Shown: positions 14,372-26,530, numbered from the stretch's first letter. The stretch is DNA of 64,000 bases from Aphrophora alni (GCA_963513935.1 OY740777.1:12573092-12637091), one strand, 5' to 3'. The notes: generated from the sequence alone by a model not told the origin. Numbers and translations: made by a program.

Positions 14372-14604
14372 TATGCTGAACACCTGATGAACAGTAACCC
14401 ACTTACAGCAATATCGAAAACAATCTACAAATATTACACGTAGTAAAGAAGGGAAGAACAATGAACATCCTGGAGGAGTATGCTATTTATAAACAATGGA
14501 AGAAAGACTCGGACCTCCTTCTGAATGACAAACAACATTTCGCATCCAACTGTATCTATGATACTATAAAGGTAACCACACAAGACCAAGGTTATAGGAG
14601 ATAA
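14372..14604 (+). pseudogene. C-terminal fragment of a GIY-YIG/Penelope-like retroelement protein
   Basis: Two adjacent reading frames give one recognisable protein tail. Frame 2 reads YAEHLMNSNP (14372-14401); a one-base shift then leads to frame 1, TYSNIENNLQILH, then VVKKG, then MNILEEYAIYKQWKKDSDLL and LNDKQHF, ending at TAA 14602. From memory, the pattern AEHL...N, then NI..NL.ILH..KKG, then ..LE..EIYK, then LND is the end of the GIY-YIG endonuclease region of arthropod Penelope-like retroelements. The 5' part, including the reverse transcriptase and the catalytic GIY and YIG motifs, is missing: the satellite begins at 14350, 22 bases upstream. One frameshift and the truncation make it a pseudogene. 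A hammerhead-like motif and a poly-A end follow. The element family is judged from pattern memory, not from a search. Confidence 0.6.
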
Positions 14605-14798
14605 GGACAGAAGAACTCCTAATCAGTCATTCAGGTGCTTTAGAAGTTGTAGGATGTGGCCACATCAGGGAGAAATAACTTTTTATTTTTATAATAGAAC
14701 AAGAACCAACCCGGTTTACTATTTTGTATGTGTTTGTGTTTTTATATACAAACAAGTTTTATGTTGTGAACGTGTTTTTAGTTTGTTTACGTCTGCTA

Positions 14799-14839
14799 AG
14801 CCTGAATATGCCTTATGTTGAGGCGAAACAGCTGTAGCT
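14799..14839 (+). ncRNA. Hammerhead-ribozyme-like motif downstream of the Penelope-like ORF
   Basis: The order is AGC, then CTGAATA (14802), T, GCCTTA-TGT-TGAGGC (6-bp stem II with one G-T pair and a 3-nt loop), GAAA (14825), the palindrome CAGCTG (stem III), TA, then GCT, which pairs with the opening AGC as a 3-bp stem I. The core differs from CTGANGA at one position (G8 is T), so this copy may be inactive. It lies about 200 bp after the ORF stop, in the same orientation. Confidence 0.45.
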
Positions 14840-15004
14840 ACTAATAGGAAATAAGAACTACTTTTGACTTTCGGTATGTTAACTAATTAATTAAAATTAA
14901 AATTTGTTATACTAATAAGTTAAACATAACTGATCTAACAAGGGAGGGAAAGTTACATAAGTTTTGTGTGGAAAGTCATAATAAATTTAAGGTACAATGT
15001 TACA

Positions 15005-15036
15005 AATAAAATGTAAAAAAAAAAAAAAAAAAAAAA
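15005..15036 (+). other. AATAAA signal followed by a 22-bp poly-A tract
   Basis: AATAAA at 15005-15010 is followed four bases later by 22 uninterrupted A residues (15015-15036). This looks like the 3' end of a retroposed transcript and is a plausible right boundary for the retroelement fragment that starts at the satellite edge. It could also be an unrelated A-rich microsatellite. Confidence 0.5.
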
Positions 15037-17045
15037 CCGAACAATGTAACATTAAAAGTCAAAAATGACAAACAAACTCAACAGACACAAAACTAGAAAA
15101 CCATACAACACAGAACGGGTACAGTGTAGGACGTTAATAAAAAAAATCCTTTAGTTAGAAAACCAACTCACTACTTCAGTCGCAACTAGCCAGATAACCC
15201 ATTGACGCAAAAGGGAACTGCAACTCCACCGGCCTTGACTAAATACTCAGTTCTATAGAGATGGGTTGTTATTTAACATAACAGTGTAAATAACAGTGTT
15301 ATGTCCCGATAACAGTTTTCGCCGCAACACTGTTGTCGGAAACACCCTGTTATTTTAACAACAGGCACTCCGGACTTGAGTTCTAACCTTGCCCATGCGC
15401 CATTATCTGGGAACTGTTTTTTATCTGTTTACACTATAAGCTCATTCTACAGTCTGCTAGACTATAACAACAAAAATCGCTGTCTGTTTTATGCTTCGTC
15501 AAAGTTGTTTGTTTTACGTTCTTAATTGTTTAATTCTATTCCGTTTTATGTTATCTCTTGTCTAATGTAAACCATTGTACGTTCGATGTTTTTTTATATT
15601 TTTCTTTTGAGAACTTTTAACACACATCTTATACAGGGTTTTTAAAAAATTTCAGGAATTAAGGAACTCATTCCTGAAATCAAAACCAATGAAAACATTC
15701 ATAAGGTCCTAAAGTGTTAGTTTTCTGTCTAGCCACTATTTTTGTGTTTTTAACAAACACAAAATTTCTTTTTATATGTAAATGATATGAAGTTAAAATT
15801 GTCCATTCTGCTTAATGTTATAAAGTTGGAATTTGAGGGTAATAATCAACCGATTTCCTTTACTCTTTAAAAATGGCGGCTATTTAAAACTTTTATCGTC
15901 GAATATTTCAGAAAAGGTTAAAAAAAAAAATAAAATAATGTATTTTTTATTCTTACTGTGGCTTAAAGGATATTTGAGTTAAAAAAAAACTAAAAATATA
16001 AATTATCGCTATTTGTCTACAACATCTAAGATTAGCTAGAATAAAGTTTGAGCAGAAAACTTTAATCAATCATTTAATCCAGCTACAAATTATACCCAAG
16101 TAATGACAGCTCTTTCCACATGTACGAGTTTGTTCGATTTTACCAGTCGTGAAATTTGATTTATAAATACGTCATTTATTTTATGCAAAAACTCTAAACA
16201 TAACATCAGTAATTATAGCATTATACTCAACCACTAACATAAATAACTTGGTGTTGTTGTAATGTATGTACAAAAACTCTGTTACGATTTTCAAATCATG
16301 AAATATCAATTTGAGGCATCTCAACGAGCTTTTCATATCACATCATCTTCTGACTATCAATCAGTTTACCAGTACTAACTAAATGTGTACTTTAAAACTT
16401 TCAGTAACTTTATAAGCAAGAATGGAGATTGCACTGTATAAATTTCAACTAGAATATGACGTACAGTAAAGTATAAAAACCGTATTCTGATTTACTTTCC
16501 ATGTAGATCTTCAGTTGCTTTAGTCGTTTTCTTGTCTAAAGGGCTTTTAAAATTTATGGTTTTGCCTAAATTTCGTGGAGCAGTTATGAGCTCATAGCGA
16601 ACTGCATTAAAAATGTCATCATTTGTGTTTTTCCCACATTGACAAATCCTCTCGAATGTTAGCTGTCAGTTCAAAATAGTTTTTCTCGAAATCCTAAAAA
16701 AATTATAAGTGATTATTAATTATAAAGATATTATTATTAGAGTTTTGTCCAAATGTATTTAGATATTTTAGAAAATTTAGATTAAGCCATAACTACAGAA
16801 AACAAAAAGTTCCACATTTAGTAAAACGAAGTAATATAATGATAGAGAACGTGGTAAAATTTTTTAGAATTTCTGTAAACATTGTCTGTGATATTACTGT
16901 GTTTAAATAGCCTACGTCATCAAAATGTATAAACAAGTATTTAGTAAATATGCGAAGAAAGCAAATTAAGTGTCATAAAATAGTAGGCATCTACGGACTT
17001 GATTAAAACAAGTGTAGTTATAATATTTAGTGATATAAGAAACTA
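15037..17045. other. AT-rich non-coding stretch with a cluster of short inverted repeats
   Basis: No gene is visible. Around 15270-15360 the words ATAACAGTGT, AACACTGTT, CTGTTATTTT and AACAACAGG form several overlapping inverted repeats in the most GC-rich part of the interval (15170-15420). I cannot assign this segment to a known element. Confidence 0.5.
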
Positions 17046-17087
17046 TTACCTTATTTGGTTCCAGTCTTGTGACCTCTTTTGTCTTAG

Positions 17088-17124
17088 GCGCGTTTCAGAA
17101 TCCGAAGTCTATCTTCAATAATCG
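17088..17124 (-). ncRNA. Hammerhead-like motif, left arm of the 17-kb foldback
   Basis: On the minus strand: CGATTA, TTGAAGA, T, AGACT-TCGG-ATTCT (5-bp stem with one mismatch), GAAA, CGCG, CC. The core has C3 changed to T and the expected TH is CC, so it looks decayed. Stem II position 1 is A-T here and G-T in the right arm. Confidence 0.35.
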
Positions 17125-17235
17125 CTCGATAGAGGTTGTCTAAGCATCAATACTACAAAACTATACACATTATTTGTTTATAGTTGTATAGTTTTGTGTT
17201 ATGTTACGTGTAATTGTATTATTGTTTTAATCGAA

Positions 17236-17279
17236 CGATTACTGTAGATGGAGTTCCGACTCTGAAACACGTCTAACTG
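17236..17279 (+). ncRNA. Hammerhead-like motif, right arm of the 17-kb foldback
   Basis: CGATTA (stem I 5' strand), CTGTAGA, T, GGAGT-TCCG-ACTCT (5-bp stem II, 4-nt loop), GAAA (17264), CACG, TC, TAACTG (stem I 3' strand; pairs TTA/TAA, one mismatch, then G-T and C-G). Position A6 of the usual CTGANGA core is T. Confidence 0.4.
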
Positions 17280-17317
17280 ATACAAAATAACACACAAGAC
17301 GGAACTAAATAAGGTAA

Positions 17318-19699
17318 AATTTAGTTCATATGTAACTAAATATTATATTCCAATAGCGTGACTTGGACACCAAAAGTGAACTTTAAATTGTATTAAATCG
17401 ACGAAGGTTGGGATATTGAACACTTTAAGTGAAAACTTTCTATCTATTACAAAATTAGATTTGCTTGTAAAATAAGTGGTTTTTGAACCCTAAAATAGAA
17501 ATAAGAAATAAATGAGTAAAATAAAATTAGAAATCATCCATTTACCTTTACATCAACAAAATTTTACGAAAGAAACATGGTCTTTCGCTCAAAATATGTT
17601 CTATCTGATACTTTATCTAAATTTAAATTATTTTATAGTCTAAAGAAATTATTTGTAAAAGAAAGTCTTCACTGTGTTACGACAGCTTGACACGTTCATT
17701 AAAAGTAATAATCCAAAAAGTAAACAAAATGTGTCAAAAAAAAATGTAATTTTCCCTTGGAAACCTGTACTCATCTCCTTAAAGTACATAAAACATATAA
17801 CAAAACTAAAGCAGATTTAGTATAAAATACAAAACTATAAAAATAGATTATAAATTTACTAACTGACCTGTCCTTTACAATGGAGACAAATTTCTATTAA
17901 CATATTAATACCTTGAAAAAATATTTCCATACTTATTCTGATCGTTACTATCTCTTAATAATCGTTTAAAATAACACGTTATTGTGAAAAAATCCAACAG
18001 ATTTAACAAAGTAACTCGATTTTTGCAATTCCCTTAATTTTTTAAACTAAATGACATTACAGATGATGAGTTTCAGATTAAACTATTATCAGAAGTAAAC
18101 ATCACATTCAACAAGTGATAACATATTGCACGGAGAGAATTAAAAGAAGAGTATCAGTTTTATAAAGTACTAAATCAATTCGTCTCGTAATAAAAGATTA
18201 AAATGAATAATAGTATAAATTTCATGAAAAATTTGATTGTGGAGACCTGAATATATAATTTTTTGAAATCAACCTATTAAAAATATATTGTAAAAATTTC
18301 TAGATAATTTGGACATAGAGCCCTGTGACTTCAGTTGATACAAGTGCAACTTAAAACACTTTTAACCCATTGGTATTTACGTTAAACGTAATTTAAATCC
18401 AGTTCAGCGTAATGAAATTACGTCCGACTAACCTCATTGGAGGAATATTAAAAACTAACTTATAAAATTTTAAAAAAAATTATGATAACAACCACAATCT
18501 CTTAACAATTTTCGTTTAACCTGAAACATTACCCCTCTTTATCAGAACTGCGACATAAAAATTATTTGAATATTGGATTGGAGGACGTTAGGGGTTGCTA
18601 AAATAATTACAAATAATAATACGTCGTTGTCTTTTACTTAAATAGATTTTCCAAATCAAATAGTAATTAAATATAATTGAAGAATATGTTAAAATATATT
18701 TATATCTTTCAAAATAAACAATCAAAGCTCTTATATTTGGCTATACAAGCGGTCACGATCAAGTCCGTTGAAGAAGAAGCCAGTAGATAGCCTGAACTTG
18801 AAAAAACCAATAGGAACCGTGCTGGTTTGCCAACTCGTTCTCCCGCTCTGAAAGCGATTCTTTTGCAGATTCATTCATTAAAGAAGATTTGGAAGATCAT
18901 AACTACTTTTAATTTATCATCACACTAGCAAAGAGAATAAATTAACAAACTTTAAAAAAATGACATCTGTAGCTAGATTTCCTTCCTTGTAAACAAATCA
19001 TCAGAAATGTTTTAACGAAAACAAATTTTTTCCTACTGAATAAATAGAAACCTTTGTCCTTAAATTGCAAGAACTTTTTATTTAATATTATTATTTATGT
19101 TTATTGAGTTATTGGTATTATTACTGTAAGTCTATTTTATAATAGCAATAGGCTTGTTTTTTTTTTTTGTTTTTTTTTTTTTTTTAGGTCTTATAATGTT
19201 TATATCCGTATCTAAAAATTATTTTACCAATTTTATTGTTTTGTAAACTTTCCAAAGATTGTGGTAGTTTAGTCCTTACACCGTGATCAGAAAGATTAAA
19301 TTTAGAAAATTTCCCCCCTACCTCTGGTTTTAAGGTTAACATTTTTCTATACAATTTGTAGATTCTCTTAATTTATTAACAATATGTTAACGCTAAATCG
19401 CACTACAATTGGTTTAGATTCTTTTAATATTTATTATCCATCTCTGTAATTGATACAAATCAATGTTTTCAAGTGGTCATTTTAAAAGTTTTCCTTAAGT
19501 AAAAATAAACCAAATCTTTCGTTAGCTATTTTATTTCCTAATAGCTCTGTAATAGAGGAATGGTTATTAACAGCAGGTATTTTAACTATTAACAATGACT
19601 TTTCAACCTCCATTTAATAAGAAAAAATTAATAAGAAGGTAAAAAAGTCTAGAAATATAAAAATTTTAAAAAATATATACAAAATTGAAAAGCTGATTT
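17318..19699. other. AT-rich non-coding stretch
   Basis: No gene, structured RNA or recognisable element is seen. A broken T-rich tract lies at about 19157-19185. Confidence 0.5.
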
Positions 19700-20395
19700 G
19701 TACAGCAATGACCTTTATTTACCTATTTGAAAGTTTGAAAAATTAAATATAAATTCGGTAATGTTATTTCTGTTGAATTAAAGAAGATTTCAAACAATTT
19801 TCTTTTCAAAAATGTATGAAAAAATAATTAAAGACCTAAATAAAAATTAACGGATTAAAGGATAATAAATTTCCTTTGGTTCAGTTTAATTATTATACTT
19901 TTATATTTTCTAAATTTAATAGTTTGCTGTTTTAATCATTATTTTGTTTTAGTAATAGAACTTATTGTTTTTTGAAGTTTTTCTAAAAATTATAGCTTAC
20001 TCAAAACATGTACTTATTTACGTTGTTCATTTATTAAAGAATTGAAATAATTAATTTCTTGGTACTTTTGAAAAAAAAAAATTGTTCAAAGGTTTGTCGG
20101 TACTATCATATTATCATCGATTACTTTACAGTAAGTAGCATATCAATGTCATTTTTTGACCTATTTGAAAGTTTTGAAAAATAAAGTTAATTCGGTATTG
20201 CTAACTCTGTTGAATTAGAAGATTTTAAAATGTTTTTACCAAAATGGTTTCCTTCAAAAATGGATGAAATAGTGATTAAAGAATGATTAAAACAGTTTAA
20301 TTTAATTTAATTAACCGATTTAATTAAGGACGATAAATTTCGTTTAAATATCTATTATAATAATTTTTTTAATATGCTGTTATATTAATTATTGC

Positions 20396-20487
<92 letters not shown>

Positions 20488-20690
20488 TTTTAAACAATTA
20501 TTTATTTTCTTGAAGTTTTACCAAAACTCCAAACGTGTGCTATAATATTTTGTTAATTAATTGAAGAATTATTTGTATGTTCAAAGAATTTATTTATTTC
20601 TTGGTACTACTGATAAAAAAATTAAATTGTCCAAACGTGCGCTATAATCTACATATTATCATGTATTTACATTTTAGGTCTATCGTACCT
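19700..20690 (+). repeat. Diverged tandem duplication (about 439-bp unit), second copy enlarged by a GA microsatellite
   Basis: CCTATTTGAAAGTTTGAAAA near 19721 recurs near 20160 (439 bp), with the following GTTGAATTA, AATGTATGAA/AATGGATGAA and GATAATAAATTT/GATAAATTTCG blocks in the same order. TTCTTGGTACT recurs at about 20057 and 20598 (541 bp); the extra 100 bp is mostly the GA microsatellite found only in the second copy. Confidence 0.65.
20398..20485 (+). repeat. (GA)n microsatellite, 44 units
   Basis: An uninterrupted dinucleotide run of 88 bp, located inside the second copy of the 439-bp duplication. Confidence 0.99.
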
Positions 20691-21996
20691 GAAACGGTTT
20701 TAGAATACTAACATTATCAATATTGTCTCTCAAAGTTTTTACACAATATAATATTAATAACCTAAAGATTATATATTACAATTTAGGAATAAAAAAAAAT
20801 TGCAGGTCAAGAAAAAAATGGAAATAGTAGTAAGCCTTGGACACTTTCAGTAAAAACTAGAATTCAATCAAATATTATTTTCTGCTTAGGAAGAGGTTAA
20901 AGCAGAAGGAAAAGAAGCTTAGGGTGTATTTAAATATGTATATATTTAAAACGTGCCAATATTTGTCTATACCAACAATTCTCCTGTAAGAATTACCTGA
21001 AAAGAAATCCGTAAGAAAGAAACTTAAATGTAGTAAATTAAGTTTTTGTGAAGAAAACAACACAATATTATCTGTTTTCAAATGAATTTGTGAGAAAGTT
21101 CGTGCTATACTTCCACACCATTTATTGTATTTGTTCTGAAACGTTTCTCTAAATTATCTGTCGCTAGATATGTTATTGTCGTAAACGATTCCCCAGAGCA
21201 GGCGTCACAGAATCAATATCACGTGTCGTACAGAATCGATATATTGCTTCAACTTAGACCAGTCTAGGAAACATTCTAAAACTGAAACTCTTGCTCTCAT
21301 GTTGGAAACACTTGGCAAAAACAGTTAGGTTAATGATCCGTATACCCTTTAAGCTGAGTAAAAATCACAGGGAAACGACGGTAAAGAAGCTGTTCCTAAA
21401 GTGGGGGTAAGCGAGAGAAAGAGAGAAAGAGAGAGAGAGAGATGAGGTCGATAATCCAAGATGGCCGATCTCCCCAGCTTCACGTCACAGTTTTTTTGTA
21501 CCAAAAAGGAAACCAACTCTGAACTAACAAAGGAAATCTTCTCTAATGTTAATAATACATTCTTAGAAAGGATTATCAACGTCTTCTTTTATCCTTGACG
21601 ATAATTTCTGCTCACTCGGGTTTAAAATGTCCGTCTAAAGTGCTGTATTATATCCTATTCATGACGTTTCTTCGTCGTTAAATTGACGATTTAAAGGCAC
21701 GTTTTTTTTCGACAAAATGTATAAAAACAAGTTTAAGATGTGCTCGAGTGGGCTTAAATAAGATGAATGAGATCCGTCAAATGTTATTAACGCACATATA
21801 CACGTACTAAAGAGCTGTATATTTTATACGAAACGTTTCATGATGGAGTGGTGATTTTATAAATGTTTAAACAAATCGTTTAAAAGATTTCAACTGTTTA
21901 TATTATTATTTTTTTAATGTTTTAAAATTTAAAGCAAGATATATATTTAAAGTAGGTCGACGGTAAAAACATACTTGGCGTGTCATATTAGATTAA
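20691..21996. other. Non-coding stretch with an imperfect GA tract and an AAGATGGC promoter-like word
   Basis: An imperfect GA tract (21411-21441) is followed at about 21458 by CCAAGATGGCCGATCTCC, similar to the YY1-type AAGATGGC core-promoter element. TGACGTG-type words are present on the minus strand near 21482. No ORF with recognisable content starts here. A promoter is only a weak possibility. Confidence 0.2.
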
Positions 21997-22175
21997 AATT
22001 TGAAGACAATTTCTCACAAATAATACTTTTATTAATTCAAACGCGTTTCAACGACAATGTCGTCATCTTTAGTGCGCATGAGCTATAATAACCAAACATA
22101 ATTGGTTTAATTGTGTATTGTCTCACAATTCCAGCGTAATATTTATTTACGTCACGTTAGGTCACCTTTCTAGAT
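21997..22175. mobile_element. Truncated foldback element of the 42.9/61.9-kb family
   Basis: The left part (TTTCTCACAAATAATAC, then CAAACGCGTTTCAACGAC, then GCGCATGAGCTATAATAACC) matches the left arms of the elements at 42.9 and 61.9 kb. Most of the right arm is missing: after a short AACCAAACATAATTGGTT palindrome the sequence passes to TGTCTCACAATTCC and ATATTTATTT, which resemble the distal flank of the other copies. This implies an internal deletion. Confidence 0.55.
22041..22072 (-). ncRNA. Hammerhead-like motif in the truncated foldback
   Basis: On the minus strand: CTAAAGA, T, GACGAC-ATT-GTCGTT, GAAA, CGCG, TT. Stem II is 6 nt with one mismatch or wobble at its base; the core has G5 changed to A. 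It is nearly identical to the copies at 42917 and 43011. Confidence 0.4.
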
Positions 22176-22217
22176 GAAACAACAATTTTTGACAATTAAT
22201 TTTAATATTGAGTCGTA

Positions 22218-22220
<3 letters not shown>

Positions 22221-22289
<69 letters not shown>
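22221..22289. repeat. (TA)n microsatellite, about 34 units
   Basis: A pure TA run of 69 bp. It produces a meaningless Ile-Tyr repeat in one minus-strand frame. Confidence 0.99.
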
Positions 22290-22292
<3 letters not shown>

Positions 22293-25200
22293 CTTTCTTA
22301 GATATACAGTACAAAATATAATTAAAGTTATGTGAATTAAAAAAAACCGATGCCGGAATTTTGGGGGTATTTTTTTCATGAGACAAAAACACTTACTTCC
22401 AATTTTTGTAATATCGGCTCAAACGATTTTGATTAAACTCTTCAAAAATACAAACAGTAATTTCTCTTCCGATTTTGTTCAAATTTTATTGAAAAGTTAA
22501 GTTTTTATGCAAGCAAAATAAATATTACGATTAAAGAATAATTGGTAAAGTAAATCAATCTTAACCGCCCACATTGCCCTATTTAAATATATTTTTAAAA
22601 CAGCAACAAGGTTCATTTTTACTTACAACTAAATGAACTATAATAGTGTTTCATTTGACTTTTAATTGTGAGTCATGAGAGAAAGTGTGTGCAATGTTTT
22701 TTTTAAAGTTCATTTTAAATTGTAATACATTAATTTTATATTTATCAATTCATTACCGTTTCCTATAAGGTTCTTTTTACCTAAGTAGAATGACTTGTAG
22801 CAATTTATATGCTGATTGCACCTAATGATGACAATATACTCGTCGCAACGTCGTTTATTTAGTTCTGAAAATTTGAGTTTTCCAATATACCAGTTCTTTT
22901 AAATAAAATATCGTACAAATCCTTACACAGTCTTATTTATGATTTCGTAGGCAATCATGATTTATGACAAACTTAATTTACGCATTCTATGTAATTCAAA
23001 CTCCCAGAACACTTCGTTTCATTTACTACCGGTTAGTTTTTATTTGTTTCAAGGTTGTACAGCCTGTTAACACGCAATGCTTTTACAATTATCTCAGTTC
23101 TAACTTTTATTCTATTTCACATAAAACAATAAAAACTGAATTAATATTTCATTTCTAGAACTTTTTTACGGTCAGATTTTACTGCTTTAGGGGTAGACCT
23201 AAAGTAATGATCAGGAAATGTATAGGCTGGCAAGTAGTTAACACCTAAGTAGGTATTTATTTTGTCGGTTTTATATTCATATAAATTATAAACAAGCTTG
23301 GTTTTTATTCTATAGAGTTGATAATTGTGGAGAAATCATATGGTAACTGTTTCTGAGTTTTTTTGATTGTCGGAACGTAACGACTATTTATACTGCCGCC
23401 GTTCCCTTAAATAGTGTATAAATTTGTTTTATTTACTGACGATAATCTATAATGGAAATTTAAAATGTCTTTATCAACTAATATCTTTTTCGATTACGTG
23501 GTTGAAAAAACGATTTTCTTCATTTGCCTTGTAGTCTATTAATGAATAATATAGAATCCATTTTAGTTTTTGATGTATAAGTTAAGCTTAACTTGTTTGT
23601 ACAACTGAACAGTTTTCTTTTGTCACATTTGCGTAGTATGAGAGAGTTATGTCATGAATCTAAAACATTGAATCTGAAACTGTTAAGAAAGACAATTCTT
23701 CAAAACAATTTTTATAGATTTTGTTCAAACTTCATGATTAATGATCGAAACCAGTATGCAAAATTGTAAGGAGTTTTTTTCTTTTCATTAATGATTGGCC
23801 ATATATTTTTAAAAAAATCAATGACTGGATCATTAAAAGCTCAATCAAATACTATTTATGCTGTGGACACGTTTGTGGTGCAAGGGAACTTCGAATTACA
23901 ACTCTTGAACTGACATTGTTGGTTACGGATAGTTTTGATAGTTTCATTCTAGTTTGGAGATAAGTTATTGAAAATGTTTGTGCAATGTTTTCCACTGTTT
24001 ATTCCGCATACAATAGTTTATCTCAGTTTTCAGTTGGCGTAGAAAAGTGACAGACACATCAGTGGAGAGCTTTATATTGGGGCTATCTAAAGTTTGTGCC
24101 AAAACTTAGGTTTTATATAGCCCCTAAATATAATTTAAGATATATATATATATATATATATAACTTATTTTGCCCCTCTTTTTAATGTAAGCATGTTAAT
24201 TAATGTTTTTCGTCCCTAAGCAACTACTAAAAAATCCCATTTTGATTAAAACGAAATCTTTTTATTTTATTTTGATACTAGAAAATAATATTTAATCACA
24301 CCATTAGAGTTTTTACATAAATGTTGTCCTTGTGTTTTTAATAAGACAGTGAAATTTGTTTCCTCCCCACTTAGATATTATAAAAAGATTATATATATTC
24401 ACAAAAATAAAGGAAGATTTTAGTAGTAACTTTGGGAGAGATGACGTTGATGTGATTAGATTTATAAAAGAGGAGGGAAAATAAGTTTTGAATTTTTTCG
24501 GAACACCCTGTATATAAAAACTACGTTTTGGCAAACTCTGTAGATAACCCCAATAAATAGCTTTCAATTGACATATCATCTTCCTATGCCAACTAGAAGC
24601 TGAGATATCGCAATATATGCTGGACTTTTGCGAAACTCTGCAAATTATAGTTCTAGTTGATTTTTGTTAGCAAAATACTACCAATTTTTTTAAAATTACA
24701 TTTTACAATTTTACAAAAATATTGCATAGAGTAAGTAACAGACCACCAGAGCGGTATTGTAAACAAATACCAACTTATTTCTAAACAAAACTCTCCAATA
24801 AAAAATGTATTCAATGATAGCAGATTTTTAAAATGATAGGACGCTAAACATTTTAACGTAAATGTTTCTCCAATACCAGTTACTGATTCAAAATGGCGAT
24901 TCGAACTAACTGATCATTTAACTTACATACAATTTTTAAAATGAATTGCCACTGATTTGTTTGATTAGGTGAAATATACATAACAACTATAAGAACTTCT
25001 TTTTCATCAATTTTAGAAGCACACAGATCGCCAATGGGTATTTGATTCCCATGAAATTTTCCAGCATTTAGTACTGTGAGATCTGTATTTAATGTATTAA
25101 TAAATGAATATTTAGGTTTTGATATATGGCAACTCCACCAGCTTTAACATTTTGTCGTTTTAATTTAGCTATACAATTGAAGTTAGGTAACTGACCCGAT

Positions 25201-26120
25201 TCTTTGTCAGGAAGCTATGTCTCAAATAATAAAATTATTATTACTATAAATAATGAATTAATAATAAGTAAAAGTAATAACATACAATAACATTAACTAA
25301 AAATACTTACATATTTTGACACATTTGTTCATAAAGAACAAACAAAACTTTACATTTAAATCAAAATATTTTCAACAATGCAACTTACTTTGCACGTTAC
25401 TCTTGACGCAGAGAGGAATTACATTGAACGTTTGACCATCCATAGCGACGCTACGCAAGAGTCGCTCTTACTCCAGTACCAGCCCATTAGATTTTTCACT
25501 TCAAAAAGGTGTAAATTCAGCTGGAAGACCTCGGGATTGAGATGCCCGTACTCACAATAAATAATCCCTGAAGGGGGAACATATTTTTTTATTTTATTAA
25601 ATTTGATATTACACTAAAATTCGATGAAAATAAATTCACTGTTTTCGTGATATTCAATAATCAGCACAGGGTTCCAGGTATAGGTAATTCGAGACATATT
25701 TTGGGGGCATATGGCATTATATTTTGATTGCTATAGTTTGATTTTTTGATCATGTACAATATTTTAAGGTCTTTAAAAACAATTTTCCAATTGGACAGTG
25801 CATTTTGTATGTTTAGATTTAGGTTTTATATATGTGTGCAAACGTTTCTGTAAATTATTTATTTCTCAAATTGATTTTCTGTATAATTTAGAATTTAGTA
25901 ATTAATGAGTTTCACATTATGTCTACAATTTAACCTGCCATACATGTAAACTGTACTTGCAATTTTCGTACTAAAATGTGAAACTCTGACAAAGCAGGAA
26001 GGAACTCCTTGAGGCAATGCTCTCTCTAATCTTCCTCAAAGTCTAAACTAACATCTGCTATAGTTTCGTTTGCAATTTAATTTCACCAGATAGCACTGGT
26101 GACATTGCTGACGTTAGAAA
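22290..26120. other. AT-rich non-coding stretch with a short TA run and one repeat-end signature
   Basis: A TA run of 22 bp lies at 24141-24162. GGAACACCCTGTATATA at 24500-24516 matches the outer-end signature of the repeat family seen at 45812 and 58045, with CAAACTCTG and AGCTGAGATATCGCA downstream. A 60-codon open frame at 25378-25560 has no recognisable domain and I do not call it a gene. Confidence 0.4.
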
Positions 26121-26124
26121 TGTT

Positions 26125-26530
26125 AAACTATTCTCTCGACGTAACATTCAATATACATTGTGGTATACATTTTTAAAACAAAGATTAGCTTGAATAACTT
26201 AACATTTTATGTAGTTTATTAAAATAAAATTTAGTTAACCTAACCTAACCTACCTTAATCTAAACTATTCTATAGACGTAACATTCGTTACAAGTTTTAA
26301 TATAGTCTTTTAAAACAAAGAAGATGCTGAATAATTTAACATTTTATTTAGTTAAATACAATTTAGTTAACCTAACCTAACCTAAAGTAACCTAACCTAA
26401 CCTAACCTAAATTGACCTAAAAGTATCTCTAGATGTAAAATTTGTTACACTTTTTGATATAGTTTTTAAAAACAAAGAACAGCCTGGATCACTTAATATT
26501 TTATTTAATTTTAGAAATATTATTAAAAAG
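26125..26530. repeat. Tandem 137-157 bp units with embedded CCTAA (telomere-type) tracts
   Basis: GACGTAACATTC near 26138 and 26275, and its variant AGATGTAAAATTTG near 26431, mark three unit starts. Each is followed by a TTAAAACAAAGA-like word, then AACTTAACATTTTAT. The first two units close with AATTTAGTTAACCTAACC and CCTAA runs (26237-26262 and 26369-26410); the third is incomplete. The tracts are thus part of a larger repeated unit, not isolated microsatellites. Confidence 0.7.

Larger units (their letters stand above)
17046..17317. mobile_element. Foldback (inverted-repeat) element with a hammerhead-like motif in each arm
   Basis: The left arm begins TTACCTTATTTGGTTCC (17046) and the right arm ends as its near reverse complement, GGAACTAAATAAGGTAA (17317). 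The inner ends also pair: CAAAACTATACA (near 17156) with TGTATAGTTTTG (near 17186). Arms are about 125 bp and diverged. There is no ORF. Each arm carries one hammerhead-like motif reading outward from the centre (17088-17124 minus, 17236-17279 plus). Confidence 0.7.

Noticed and set aside
14385..14420. CTGATGA at 14384 followed by GAAAA as a hammerhead core
   Set aside because: No stem II or palindromic stem III, and it lies inside the retroelement coding remnant (His-Leu-Met-Asn codons).
2227..14443. ORFs of 60-69 codons in the satellite with repeated sequence MVIDSLICYYTLTKSLNQYY
   Set aside because: They exist only where a one-base insertion keeps two monomers in frame. The unit is not a multiple of 3 and there is no codon-level constraint.
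15017..15036. Poly-A tract as evidence of a host gene 3' end
   Set aside because: Genomic poly-A is better explained by retroposition or a microsatellite; no host coding sequence precedes it.
21815..21840. GTATATTTTATACGAAACGT, a hairpin followed by GAAACGTTTC, as another hammerhead-like motif
   Set aside because: There is no CTGANGA core before the stem and no NTH triplet. It looks like a chance AT-rich palindrome.
22162..22392. Ile-Tyr repeat ORF
   Set aside because: It is an artefact of the (TA)n microsatellite.
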